DNA from: Acidobacteriota bacterium
GTDB taxonomy: Bacteria > Acidobacteriota > Blastocatellia > Pyrinomonadales > Pyrinomonadaceae
NCBI GenBank assembly: GCA_023391155.1
Contig: JAEWBM010000069.1
Span: 1-10,341 of the forward strand
Direction of reading: 5' to 3'
DNA: 10,341 nucleotides
Positions 1 through 5,997 of this stretch are shown here, piece by piece. Every line of letters starts with the position of its first letter. Within the stretch, counting starts at the first letter, position 1. The position numbers and the translations under genes are program-made. Below the pieces are notes generated by a model. That model searched no databases and was not told the DNA's origin. It saw nothing but the letters and a program-made list of their open reading frames with translations.

Positions 1-27
1 CTCGTTGACGGTCGCGTTTGTGCCCGG
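1..27 (+). repeat. Interspersed repeat B, copy 1 (cut by window edge)
   Basis: This stretch matches 160-186 at 26 of 27 positions and 1020-1046 less closely. It is the right-hand part of the longer B element; the left part lies outside the window. It is followed after about 20 bases by an A element, the same B-then-A order seen at 976-1128. No coding sense is visible. Confidence 0.75.
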
Positions 28-46
28 AAAGTATTCTCGTATGTGC

Positions 47-79
47 AATAAACCACCCGCTATCGCAGGTGGTACTGAC
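47..79 (+). repeat. Interspersed repeat A, copy 1, with hairpin
   Basis: Positions 48-79 match 1097-1128 at 31 of 32 bases. The core is a hairpin: ACCACC (52-57) pairs with GGTGGT (68-73), then after one C/A mismatch GC pairs with GC around a four-base loop. The only difference between the two copies (T63 against C1112) falls in the loop, so the stem is kept. Read on the minus strand the hairpin is followed by TTTAT, so it could act as a weak transcription end for the minus-strand gene at 236-946. That role is inferred. Confidence 0.75.
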
Positions 80-110
80 GCGGCGCATCGTGATTGGTGC
101 GTTCTCGCAG

Positions 111-128
111 GCAGGTCGTACTGACGCG
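111..128 (+). repeat. Partial repeat A (right half only)
   Basis: Seventeen of 18 bases match the right half of repeat A copy 1 (65-82). The left arm of the hairpin is missing, so it is a decayed or rearranged fragment. It runs directly into repeat B copy 2. Confidence 0.55.
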
Positions 129-186
129 ATGAGGTTTCCCGCAGAGACGCAGAGGCACGCTCGTTGACGGTCGCGTTTCTGCCCGG
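124..186 (+). repeat. Interspersed repeat B, copy 2
   Basis: This copy aligns with 976-1046. Positions 141-186 match 1001-1046 at 43 of 46 bases, and the shared left end has the form ACGCG-TGA--TTTCCCGC. The motif rich in GCAGAGACGCAGAGG resembles intergenic repeats common in several bacterial genomes. The remaining bases up to the stop codon at 236 show no recognisable signal. Confidence 0.75.
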
Positions 187-235
187 GAGGTCGATCAAAC
201 TATTAAAAATTATGCCGCGTTCCTTATAGGAATTG

Positions 236-946
236 TCACCGAGGGCTGGGGTACGTGATAGGGGGGAAGGCGCGGACACATGAGGTGCACGGGTCGAAAT
301 CGTCTGCGCCCGGTGGAACGCGCCAGAGTTGAGTCCGCAAATCACCTTCATCAATCTCGAAGGAAAACTCAAGGCGGGCAGGATCGAAGTTGCGGAATTC
401 GGCATGTCTCGCGATCAACTTGATGCGTGGATGGGACTCGCCGAGCGGTTCGTCTTTTGCTCGGGTGATAACGATAATTCCTCGGTCCGCAGGATCGCTG
501 TTCATTAGCTCTAGGAAGAAGGCATCCAACCTAGCACGGACGTCGTTCGGCTTTAGATCTCCAAAATCGTCTGACGGCATGGTACAGCCGACCAAAGGCT
601 CGATCGGGCCGGTTTCGAAAAACGAGCTCTCACATCCAGCGGGCAATCCTGTCACCGAGACCTTTGCCGTAACAGTCTGGCCTTCGAGATCACGCGAAGT
701 GCGGACGCTGATAGAAGGGGTACCTTGCCCCGCCTCGATCAAACCGATATCGACGGACCAATCGAAATGAAGGCCTTTTATATCGGTATCGGATTCGAGG
801 CGGAAATCGATCGTGTCGCCGGGTATAGTGATGCCCGCGGGGCCGATCACCTTGATAGACGGACAAGCCGGTGGATCTTGCGCGGCGGCGGACAAAGCAA
901 AGAGCCCGACCAACGCGAATAAAAGCACTTGAAAAACTCGCCTCAT
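236..946 (-). CDS. Putative secreted/envelope protein of unknown function
   Basis: The 236-residue product opens with a clear Sec signal peptide: MRR, a hydrophobic core at about 5-20, and an AAAQ cleavage region near 21-23. The mature part starts with a beta-rich segment (about 28-105) whose pattern suggests an Ig/PKD-like domain. A segment at about 125-215 follows, with DDFGDL, RARLDAFF and then a TQLWRVPPGA ending. This layout resembles degenerate OmpA-like C-terminal regions seen in acidobacterial envelope proteins, but that comparison is from memory and weak. Cysteines at about 28, 105, 118, 219 and 222 fit an extracytoplasmic protein with disulfides. The gene stands alone between two repeat blocks. 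A TATAAT box sits only about 10 bases before the start codon, with no Shine-Dalgarno sequence. Function is unknown. Confidence 0.7.
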   Translation of the reverse strand: MRRVFQVLLFALVGLFALSAAAQDPPACPSIKVIGPAGITIPGDTIDFRLESDTDIKGLHFDWSVDIGLIEAGQGTPSISVRTSRDLEGQTVTAKVSVTGLPAGCESSFFETGPIEPLVGCTMPSDDFGDLKPNDVRARLDAFFLELMNSDPADRGIIVITRAKDEPLGESHPRIKLIARHAEFRNFDPARLEFSFEIDEGDLRTQLWRVPPGADDFDPCTSCVRAFPPITYPSPR

Positions 947-955
947 TGCATTTTG

Positions 956-985
956 ATTATACTCCGCTAGTCAAGACGCGGTGAA
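956..985 (-). promoter_or_regulatory. Possible sigma70-type promoter of the secreted-protein gene
   Basis: On the minus strand a perfect TATAAT (961-956) is preceded at 18 bases by TTCACC (985-980), a four-of-six match to TTGACA. The -35 hexamer lies inside repeat B copy 3. The expected transcription start falls within a few bases of the ATG at 946, which would give a leaderless or nearly leaderless mRNA; this fits the lack of a ribosome binding site. A TTGACT at 974-969 is too close to the -10 to serve as a -35. Confidence 0.4.
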
Positions 986-1046
986 ATTTCCCGCGAAGTC
1001 GCAGAGACGCACAGGCACGCTCGTTGACACTCGCGTTTCTGCCCGG
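976..1046 (+). repeat. Interspersed repeat B, copy 3
   Basis: This copy aligns with 124-186 over its full length apart from a short insertion near 996-1000. Its last 27 bases also match copy 1 at the window edge. It sits just upstream of the secreted-protein gene and provides part of that gene's likely promoter. About 50 unassigned bases follow before repeat A copy 2. Confidence 0.75.
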
Positions 1047-1096
1047 TGGAAACAACCGTGGGTCCCGAAGTGGGCGGGTCGCTCATTGGCTGAGGC

Positions 1097-1128
1097 ATAA
1101 ACCACCCGCTACCGCAGGTGGTACTGAC
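1097..1128 (+). repeat. Interspersed repeat A, copy 2, with hairpin
   Basis: It matches 48-79 at 31 of 32 bases. ACCACC (1101-1106) pairs with GGTGGT (1117-1122). It begins six bases past the stop codon of the minus-strand dehydrogenase gene; read in that direction the hairpin is followed by TTTATG. It may therefore form the 3' end of that transcript, although the U-tract is short. Confidence 0.75.
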
Positions 1129-1134
1129 TCGCAG

Positions 1135-2472
1135 CTAGAGGCGGACGATCTTGGCGTTGCTGCCGTTGCGGTTGTCGGGGGAGAGGGCGTTGCGGGTGTC
1201 GACGACCAGCGGTGCGAGTTCGCAGACGCGGGCGTAATCGACGCCGGTATGCTCGGTGCAGATGATCACGCAATCGGAAGCTTTGATCAGATCGTCGGTG
1301 AGTTCGCGGCTGTGGAGCGGTTCGCCGTCACCGATGGTGTAGGCATGGTCGAAGGTGACCTCGGGGACGAACGGGTCGTGATAGCTGATGTCGGCCCCGC
1401 GGGCGCGGAGGAGATCGATGATCGAGAGCGCGGGCGATTCGCGCATGTCGTCGATGTCCTTTTTATAGGCGACGCCGAGGATGAGGATCTTGGAACCGTT
1501 CACTGCCTTGCGGTCGTCATTCAGGGCGGTCGCGACGAGCTTTACGACATACGCGGGCATACCGGAGTTGACCTGTTCGGCGAGCGAGATGAACTGTGAA
1601 TCAAAGCCGTGCTGTCGAGCCTTCCACGAGAGGTAATGCGGGTCGAGCGGGATGCAGTGGCCGCCGATGCCCGGTCCGGGAAAGAATGGCATAAAGCCGA
1701 AGGGCTTTGTCGCGGCGGCGCGGACGACCTCCCATGTGTCGATGCCGAGCGTATTGCAGAGCTTTGCCATTTCGTTCGCCATACCGATGTTTATGGCGCG
1801 GAAAGTGTTTTCCCAGAGCTTGCAGGCCTCGGCGACGCGGGCCGAGGATACGGGGTGAACCTCGTCGACGATCCGGCTGTAGAGAAGCGTTGCGGCCTCC
1901 GTGGAATCATCTGAAACGCCGCCGACGACCTTTGGGATGTTATGAGTTTGGAACTGAGGATTGCCGGGATCGACGCGTTCGGGCGAGAAGGCGAGGAGGA
2001 AATCCTCGTCGAGCTTGGCTCCCTTTTCCTCGAGCATCGGCATCAGGACCTCGTCGGTCGTGCCGGGATAGGTGGTCGATTCCAGGATGATGAGCTGCCC
2101 TTTTCGCATGTGCTCGGCGATCTCTTTGCCGGCGGCGAGAATGAAGGACATATCCGGATCTTTCGTTTTCCGAAGCGGCGTCGGGACGCAAATGAGAATG
2201 ACGTCGCATTCATTGAGCCGGCTGAAGTCGGTGGTCGCGGTGAGCTTGCCGGAATCGATGCACGCTTTCAGGTCTTCGCTTTTAACATCGACGATGTAGG
2301 AGCGGCCGCGATTTACATCTTCGGTGCGCTTTTCATCAACCTCGAAGCCGATGCCTTCGAAGCCTTTCAGGCAAAATTCCACGATGAGCGGAAGGCCTAC
2401 GTAGCCCAGTCCGATGACGCCGATGCGGGCTTTATTCTCAGAGATCAGCGCCTCAAGATCGTTTTTTATCAT
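1135..2472 (-). CDS. wbpA: UDP-N-acetyl-hexosamine 6-dehydrogenase (WbpA/WecC family)
   Basis: The 445-residue product has the full layout of UDP-glucose/UDP-ManNAc dehydrogenases. An N-terminal Rossmann NAD-binding domain carries GLGYVG (21-26) and ICVPTP (94-99). The central helical domain has K218 and N222 in the ACKLWEN motif. The catalytic cysteine C273 lies in GPGIGGHCIPLDP. A C-terminal UDP-binding domain carries GVAYKKDIDDMRESP (333-347). These enzymes oxidise the C6 hydroxyl of a UDP-sugar to a carboxylate in the cytoplasm, using two NAD+. Sequence style favours UDP-GlcNAc or UDP-ManNAc over UDP-glucose as substrate. The product would feed capsule, O-antigen or exopolysaccharide synthesis. 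Length is typical and no active-site residue is missing. No glycan genes lie nearby, and no Shine-Dalgarno sequence is seen before the ATG. The family is certain; the exact substrate, and so the symbol, is not. Confidence 0.93.
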   Translation of the reverse strand: MIKNDLEALISENKARIGVIGLGYVGLPLIVEFCLKGFEGIGFEVDEKRTEDVNRGRSYIVDVKSEDLKACIDSGKLTATTDFSRLNECDVILICVPTPLRKTKDPDMSFILAAGKEIAEHMRKGQLIILESTTYPGTTDEVLMPMLEEKGAKLDEDFLLAFSPERVDPGNPQFQTHNIPKVVGGVSDDSTEAATLLYSRIVDEVHPVSSARVAEACKLWENTFRAINIGMANEMAKLCNTLGIDTWEVVRAAATKPFGFMPFFPGPGIGGHCIPLDPHYLSWKARQHGFDSQFISLAEQVNSGMPAYVVKLVATALNDDRKAVNGSKILILGVAYKKDIDDMRESPALSIIDLLRARGADISYHDPFVPEVTFDHAYTIGDGEPLHSRELTDDLIKASDCVIICTEHTGVDYARVCELAPLVVDTRNALSPDNRNGSNAKIVRL

Positions 2473-2485
2473 TTTAAAACAGAAT

Positions 2486-2510
2486 ACGGCCGGGAGTTGG
2501 GGACGGCCGT
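2486..2510 (-). other. Hairpin in the likely 5' leader of the dehydrogenase gene
   Basis: ACGGCCG (2486-2492) and CGGCCGT (2504-2510) form a perfect 7-bp stem with an 11-base loop, 14 bases before the dehydrogenase ATG. It lies in the divergent gap 2473-2625. It could be a leader structure or a protein-binding dyad; nothing in the sequence decides this. No convincing promoter was found for either flanking gene. Confidence 0.4.
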
Positions 2511-2625
2511 TAATACCTCATGGTCTTTAAGTTAAGTTACGCCGCGGGTGATAGTCAAATGAAAGTTTGAATGTGCTAAACTTCGTTTTGCGGTGCCGCT
2601 ATCCGGGGGCACCGACTCCGCTTTT

Positions 2626-3831
2626 ATGCCGCCCAAGATCGAATCCGAAAACCCGGTCGTTGCTGCCCTGATCGGCGGAACCGCGCCGCGCCCGGCTCAG
2701 CTCGCGGCGGCCCGCGGCATACTTCCCTTGCCGGAGGCGGACCTGCTCGAGGTGCTGGTAAACTTTGCAACCGGAGAGGATAAGGAGCTTGCCGAGCATG
2801 CCCGGGGATCGCTAAAGGAGCAGGACGGTGCGGAGGTCGGGAACGCGTTGGCGACGGATGCAGCTCCGATAACGGCGCTGGCGTATTATGCCGCTCAAGC
2901 CGATGCGGCGAAGGAAATTCATGAGGCGGTCATCCGCAACAGGAAAACGCCGACCGGCGCGATCGTGCAGCTCGCGAAAACGGCGGCGGACGGTGAAGTG
3001 CTGGAACTGATCGCACTGAATCAGCAGCTTTTGATCCAGACGCCGGCACTGATCGACGCGATCCTCTCGAACCCTAACCGGACCTCTGAGGCTGAACGGC
3101 GCGCGGCCGAGACCAAACGGGAGTTCTTTGAAAAGGAACGCGGCCAACAGCAGATCGCCGATGAGCTAAGGGCCCAGGGCAAGACCGCAGCGGCCGAGTT
3201 CATGGAGCAGGCCGAGTTTTCGAGCGACGACCTTGATGCCGAAGAGGCGATGCTGATCGCCTCGATGATCGAGGTCGAGGACAGCGAGACGGATGATTCG
3301 TGGATGGGGCTCGAGTATCTCGAGGAGATCTATGAAGAGACGGAAGAGCAGCGGCAGGCAATTGTAAACAAGATAATCGGCGATCTGAAGGCGGACGATT
3401 CCGAGATCTCAGAACAACGAATTTCTGTGATCAACCGCATAATGAAGATGGGTATGAAGGACCGGATGCGGCTGGCGATGAAGGGCGACCGCGAGGCCCG
3501 GAACATCCTGATCCGCGACCCGAACCGCATCGTCACGCAGGCGGTGGTGAACAATCCGCGTATCACCGAGCAGGAGATCGAAAAGATCGCCTCGATGCGG
3601 TCGATCACGGAAGACGTGCTGCGGCAGATAGCGAATAACCGGCAGTGGTCGCGGGCCTATCCGGTCGTGCATAATCTGGCACGCAACCCGCGGACGCCGA
3701 TCGCAAACGTGCTGACGATTTTAAGCCGGCTGCATCTGCGCGACCTGGCGGCTCTTTCGAAAAACCGGAATGTGTCGGACGCGGTGCGGCGGCAGGCGCT
3801 AAGGCTGTCGCAGGCGAGGACGGGCAAGTGA
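2626..3831 (+). CDS. Uncharacterised alpha-helical repeat protein
   Basis: The start chosen is the ATG giving MPPKIESENPVV. A GTG at 2593 would add 11 residues that look like non-coding sequence, and neither start has a good ribosome site. The 401-residue product is predicted soluble, with no signal peptide or membrane segment. Two blocks of short helical repeats (about residues 40-155 and 270-400) carry recurring N-x-x-T/I-P-type turns, as in NRKTP, NPRIT and NPRTP, resembling HEAT/LRV or DUF2336-like solenoids. Between them is a charged, glutamate-rich stretch with a coiled-coil look (about 155-250). Such solenoids usually bind proteins, so a scaffold or regulatory role is plausible but unproven. 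Its stop codon abuts the stop codon of the next gene, which runs the opposite way. I do not recognise a named family. Confidence 0.75.
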   Translation: MPPKIESENPVVAALIGGTAPRPAQLAAARGILPLPEADLLEVLVNFATGEDKELAEHARGSLKEQDGAEVGNALATDAAPITALAYYAAQADAAKEIHEAVIRNRKTPTGAIVQLAKTAADGEVLELIALNQQLLIQTPALIDAILSNPNRTSEAERRAAETKREFFEKERGQQQIADELRAQGKTAAAEFMEQAEFSSDDLDAEEAMLIASMIEVEDSETDDSWMGLEYLEEIYEETEEQRQAIVNKIIGDLKADDSEISEQRISVINRIMKMGMKDRMRLAMKGDREARNILIRDPNRIVTQAVVNNPRITEQEIEKIASMRSITEDVLRQIANNRQWSRAYPVVHNLARNPRTPIANVLTILSRLHLRDLAALSKNRNVSDAVRRQALRLSQARTGK

Positions 3832-4365
3832 TCAAAGAAATTCGGTAACGCGGCCTGTCTTGATATAGGTGCCCGCCATGTCAGTAAAAGTGTGGCTGGC
3901 GGCGCCGAGCCACATACCGGCAAAGATCGTTTCGAGAATGTATTCGCCGCCGTAGGAGCGGAGCCAGATGCCCGCCGGGCGCCATGCCGCCATCACCTCT
4001 GCCAGCCTGGGGAGGTCGCCGCCCGAGACCGCGGCCCACAGGTAAGCACCCGCGAATGACGCAAGCGTCAATATCCCCAAGAAGTAAATGACACGAATGA
4101 GCGTGCCGAAAACGAGGCCGTGGGACCACCGCGAGCGGTGGCGAAAAGCCGAGCGGTAGGGATACCACAAAAAGCGGAATATGCCCCAGCGGGAATATTG
4201 ACGCGAGCCGGTGTCGAGATCGGGGCCGAACATCAACCCGCCGAAGAGAAATGCCGCGCCCGCGGCTGCCGATGACGCTGCATCCTGAGTGAACGCATAC
4301 ACCGCGGCGGCGGCCGGGACGGCGAGCAGAAAGGTAACGGCGTCGTGTGTTCGGGCATTGGGCAT
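3832..4365 (-). CDS. DUF2227-type putative metal-binding membrane protein
   Basis: The 177-residue product resembles the DUF2227 'metal-binding protein' family known mainly from cyanobacteria. It starts with N-A-R-T-H-D (H7, D8). A hydrophobic segment at about 10-47 leads into GLMFGPDLD (D49, D51), SRQYSRWG and WYPYRSAFRHRSRWSHG (H76, H82). A second hydrophobic segment spans about 85-112, and near the C-terminus is ASHTFTD (H158, D162). The spaced His/Asp pairs recall the YdjM/DUF457 group of membrane-bound putative metal-dependent hydrolases. The reaction is unknown. The gene is alone on its strand, divergent from the prenyltransferase operon, and shares a back-to-back TGATCA stop with the helical-repeat gene. 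No Shine-Dalgarno sequence precedes the ATG. Family assignment is from recalled motif similarity. Confidence 0.8.
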   Translation of the reverse strand: MPNARTHDAVTFLLAVPAAAAVYAFTQDAASSAAAGAAFLFGGLMFGPDLDTGSRQYSRWGIFRFLWYPYRSAFRHRSRWSHGLVFGTLIRVIYFLGILTLASFAGAYLWAAVSGGDLPRLAEVMAAWRPAGIWLRSYGGEYILETIFAGMWLGAASHTFTDMAGTYIKTGRVTEFL

Positions 4366-4388
4366 GGCGGCGGACGCAGGAGCTTTTC

Positions 4389-4423
4389 CAGTTTACAGTT
4401 ATCAGTTCCCAGCTTCCAGTTAA
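4389..4423 (+). repeat. Five tandem copies of a 7-bp unit (CAGTTNN)
   Basis: The units start at 4389, 4396, 4403, 4410 and 4417 and read CAGTTTA, CAGTTAT, CAGTTCC, CAGCTTC and CAGTTAA. Four begin with CAGTT and one with CAGCT; the last two bases vary. The array lies in the divergent gap between the DUF2227-type gene and the prenyltransferase gene, 24 bases from the start of the former. Heptanucleotide tandem repeats of this style are known from cyanobacterial genomes. Whether this one is neutral or binds a protein cannot be told from here. Confidence 0.7.
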
Positions 4424-4440
4424 GCTTTGCGTCGGTGATT

Positions 4441-4449
4441 TGGTAGAAT
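4441..4449 (+). promoter_or_regulatory. Possible extended -10 promoter for the ubiA-crp operon
   Basis: TGGTAGAAT has the TGn extension plus a five-of-six match to TATAAT. It would start transcription near 4456, about 19 bases before the ATG at 4475. No good -35 hexamer lies at the usual distance, which an extended -10 can tolerate. There is no clear Shine-Dalgarno sequence in the predicted leader. Confidence 0.35.
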
Positions 4450-4474
4450 TCGGGTTTCGGCTTCACTGCAACAG

Positions 4475-5353
4475 ATGAGCTCCTTTTTCGAAAAACTGCG
4501 CACGACGCTGGCGATGATCAAATTTGAGCACACGCTATTTGCGTTGCCATTTGCGTTTTTGGGAGCGGTGCTGGCGGCGAACGGGCTGCCGACGTGGCAG
4601 CAGATCGTGTGGATAACGGTGGCGATGTTCGGCGCGCGTTCGGCGGCGATGACCTTTAACCGGATCGTTGACCGCGAGATTGATGCGGCGAATCCGCGGA
4701 CGGCCGGGCGGGAGCTGCCGAGCGGAAAACTGTCGGTCGAGTTTGCGTGGGCATTTCTGTTTGCGTCGGTGATCATCTTTCTGGTCGCGGCGTATTCGCT
4801 GAATTGGCTGACGTTTGCATTGTCGCCGGTCGCACTTTTGAGCGTGTTGGGATATTCCTATGCGAAGAGGTTCACGGCCTTTGCACATTTGCTGCTGGGG
4901 TGGGCCCTGGCAATTTCGCCGACGGCGGCGTGGATCGCGGTGCGGGGGGCGATCGATTCAGAGGTGCCGCTTTTGTTGTCGCTGTTCGTGCTGATGTGGA
5001 CGTCGGGCTTTGACGTGCTCTACGCATGCCAGGACCGAGAGTATGACAAGCGGGCGGGGCTGAGGTCGATACCTGCGCGGTTCGGCATCGCCCGGAGCCT
5101 GTGGATCGCGAGGTTGTTTCATTTTCAGGCGTTTATCGTGCTTGTGATCTTGCTGCTGGCGACAGGGCTCGGGTGGCCGGCATTCGCCGGGGTCGGTGCG
5201 GTGGCGGCATTGCTAATCTATCAACACACGCTGGTGAAGCCGAACGATCTTTCACGGATGAACGCGGCGTTCTTTACGGCGAACGCGTTCGTGAGCGTGA
5301 TACTTTTTGTGACCTTTGGAGCTGCAGTAATGATCGCTCCGGCCGCGGTATGA
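4475..5353 (+). CDS. ubiA: UbiA-family prenyltransferase (quinone biosynthesis)
   Basis: The 292-residue integral membrane protein has about eight hydrophobic helices. It carries both Mg-diphosphate motifs of the UbiA family: NRIVDREID (N62, D66, D70) and DVLYACQDREYD (D180, Y183, D187, D191). These enzymes attach a polyprenyl chain to an aromatic acid in the membrane, an early committed step of quinone synthesis. The sequence fits the branch annotated as 4-hydroxybenzoate or UbiA-like polyprenyltransferase, which includes MqnP of the futalosine menaquinone route. Acidobacteria generally use menaquinone, so MqnP is as likely as true UbiA. The stop codon overlaps the start of the Crp/Fnr gene by four bases (ATGA), so the two are co-translated. 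A link to the neighbouring quinol-dependent NO reductase through the quinone pool is inferred. Confidence 0.88.
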   Translation: MSSFFEKLRTTLAMIKFEHTLFALPFAFLGAVLAANGLPTWQQIVWITVAMFGARSAAMTFNRIVDREIDAANPRTAGRELPSGKLSVEFAWAFLFASVIIFLVAAYSLNWLTFALSPVALLSVLGYSYAKRFTAFAHLLLGWALAISPTAAWIAVRGAIDSEVPLLLSLFVLMWTSGFDVLYACQDREYDKRAGLRSIPARFGIARSLWIARLFHFQAFIVLVILLLATGLGWPAFAGVGAVAALLIYQHTLVKPNDLSRMNAAFFTANAFVSVILFVTFGAAVMIAPAAV

Positions 5354-5997
5354 AGAACCTGTTGGCATCGATCAGCGATGAATTGCGCGACGCGCTTTTG
5401 GCGAAGGGCGCGCGGCATGCCTACGAGCCGGACGAGCGGATCTTTACGGAGGGTGAGGTAGCGGCCCACCTGCCGATAGTGATCGAGGGGCGGGTGAAGA
5501 TGATCCATTTTCTGGAGCCGGGGAAAGAGGTGATCATCGGTTTTTTTGAAGCGGGGGAGATGTTCGCCGTGCCGCCTGTATTTGACGGCAAGAGCTATCC
5601 GTCGACGGCGGTTGCGATGGAGCGGTCTGAGGTGGTGCTGATCGCGCGGGAGGATTTCCTTGCGTTGATCCGGGAATCGCACGAGTTCGCTTTTGCGGTG
5701 ATCGAATGGATGTGCGAGATGCTGCGAGAAAAGACCTCGACGATTCAGAACCTGGCGACTTCGGCTCCCGACCACCGGGTGGCGCATATTCTGGTAAGGC
5801 TAGCTGAACGAGACGCGGGCAGCGGGCCCGTGAAGATCGCGCTGCGGCGGCAAGACATCGGCGAGATGGCGGGGCTGACCACCGAGACGACGATCCGCGT
5901 GATCCGCCGATTGGCGGCGAAAGGGGTGCTGAGGATAGAACGCGGCAAGATCGTGATCGATTCGACCGAGGGGCTGGAGCGGCTGCTTACGTCGTAG
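5350..5997 (+). CDS. Crp/Fnr-family transcriptional regulator (possible NO/redox sensor)
   Basis: The start is the ATG overlapping the prenyltransferase stop, giving 215 residues. A longer reading frame back to 5101 would lie inside ubiA and is not credible. Residues about 20-110 form the cyclic-nucleotide-type beta-barrel, about 110-135 the dimer helix, and about 140-205 a winged helix-turn-helix. The recognition helix GLTTETTIRVIRRL keeps the glutamate and arginine (E179, R183) equivalent to FNR E209 and R213, but has I182 where FNR has S212. There is only one cysteine (C122), so no FNR-type iron-sulfur cluster is possible. That points to another cofactor, such as haem as in DNR, or none. 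The gene converges with, and overlaps by 11 bases, the globin of the NO operon. The norZ upstream region holds a TGA-N6-TCA palindrome that such a protein could bind. The ligand is unknown. Confidence 0.88.
   Translation: MKNLLASISDELRDALLAKGARHAYEPDERIFTEGEVAAHLPIVIEGRVKMIHFLEPGKEVIIGFFEAGEMFAVPPVFDGKSYPSTAVAMERSEVVLIAREDFLALIRESHEFAFAVIEWMCEMLREKTSTIQNLATSAPDHRVAHILVRLAERDAGSGPVKIALRRQDIGEMAGLTTETTIRVIRRLAAKGVLRIERGKIVIDSTEGLERLLTS

Noticed and set aside
47..128. Possible CRISPR array in the left repeat block
   Set aside because: The repeats are few, of unequal length and spacing, and reappear 1 kb away in a different order; there are no regular spacers and no cas genes.
969..974. TTGACT as a -35 box with the TATAAT at 956-961
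   Set aside because: The spacer is only 7 bases, far too short for sigma70; TTCACC at 985-980 fits better.
1024..1599. Long plus-strand reading frame antisense to the dehydrogenase gene
   Set aside because: It begins inside repeats B and A and then lies opposite a well-supported enzyme gene; the protein has no family character. The same applies to the frame at 1942-2535.
2593..2625. GTG start for the helical-repeat protein
   Set aside because: The 11 added residues look non-coding and no ribosome site precedes the GTG; the ATG at 2626 is preferred, though not proven.
5101..5349. N-terminal extension of the Crp/Fnr regulator
   Set aside because: It would use 83 codons inside ubiA in another frame and has no domain similarity; the ATG at 5350 gives the normal family length.
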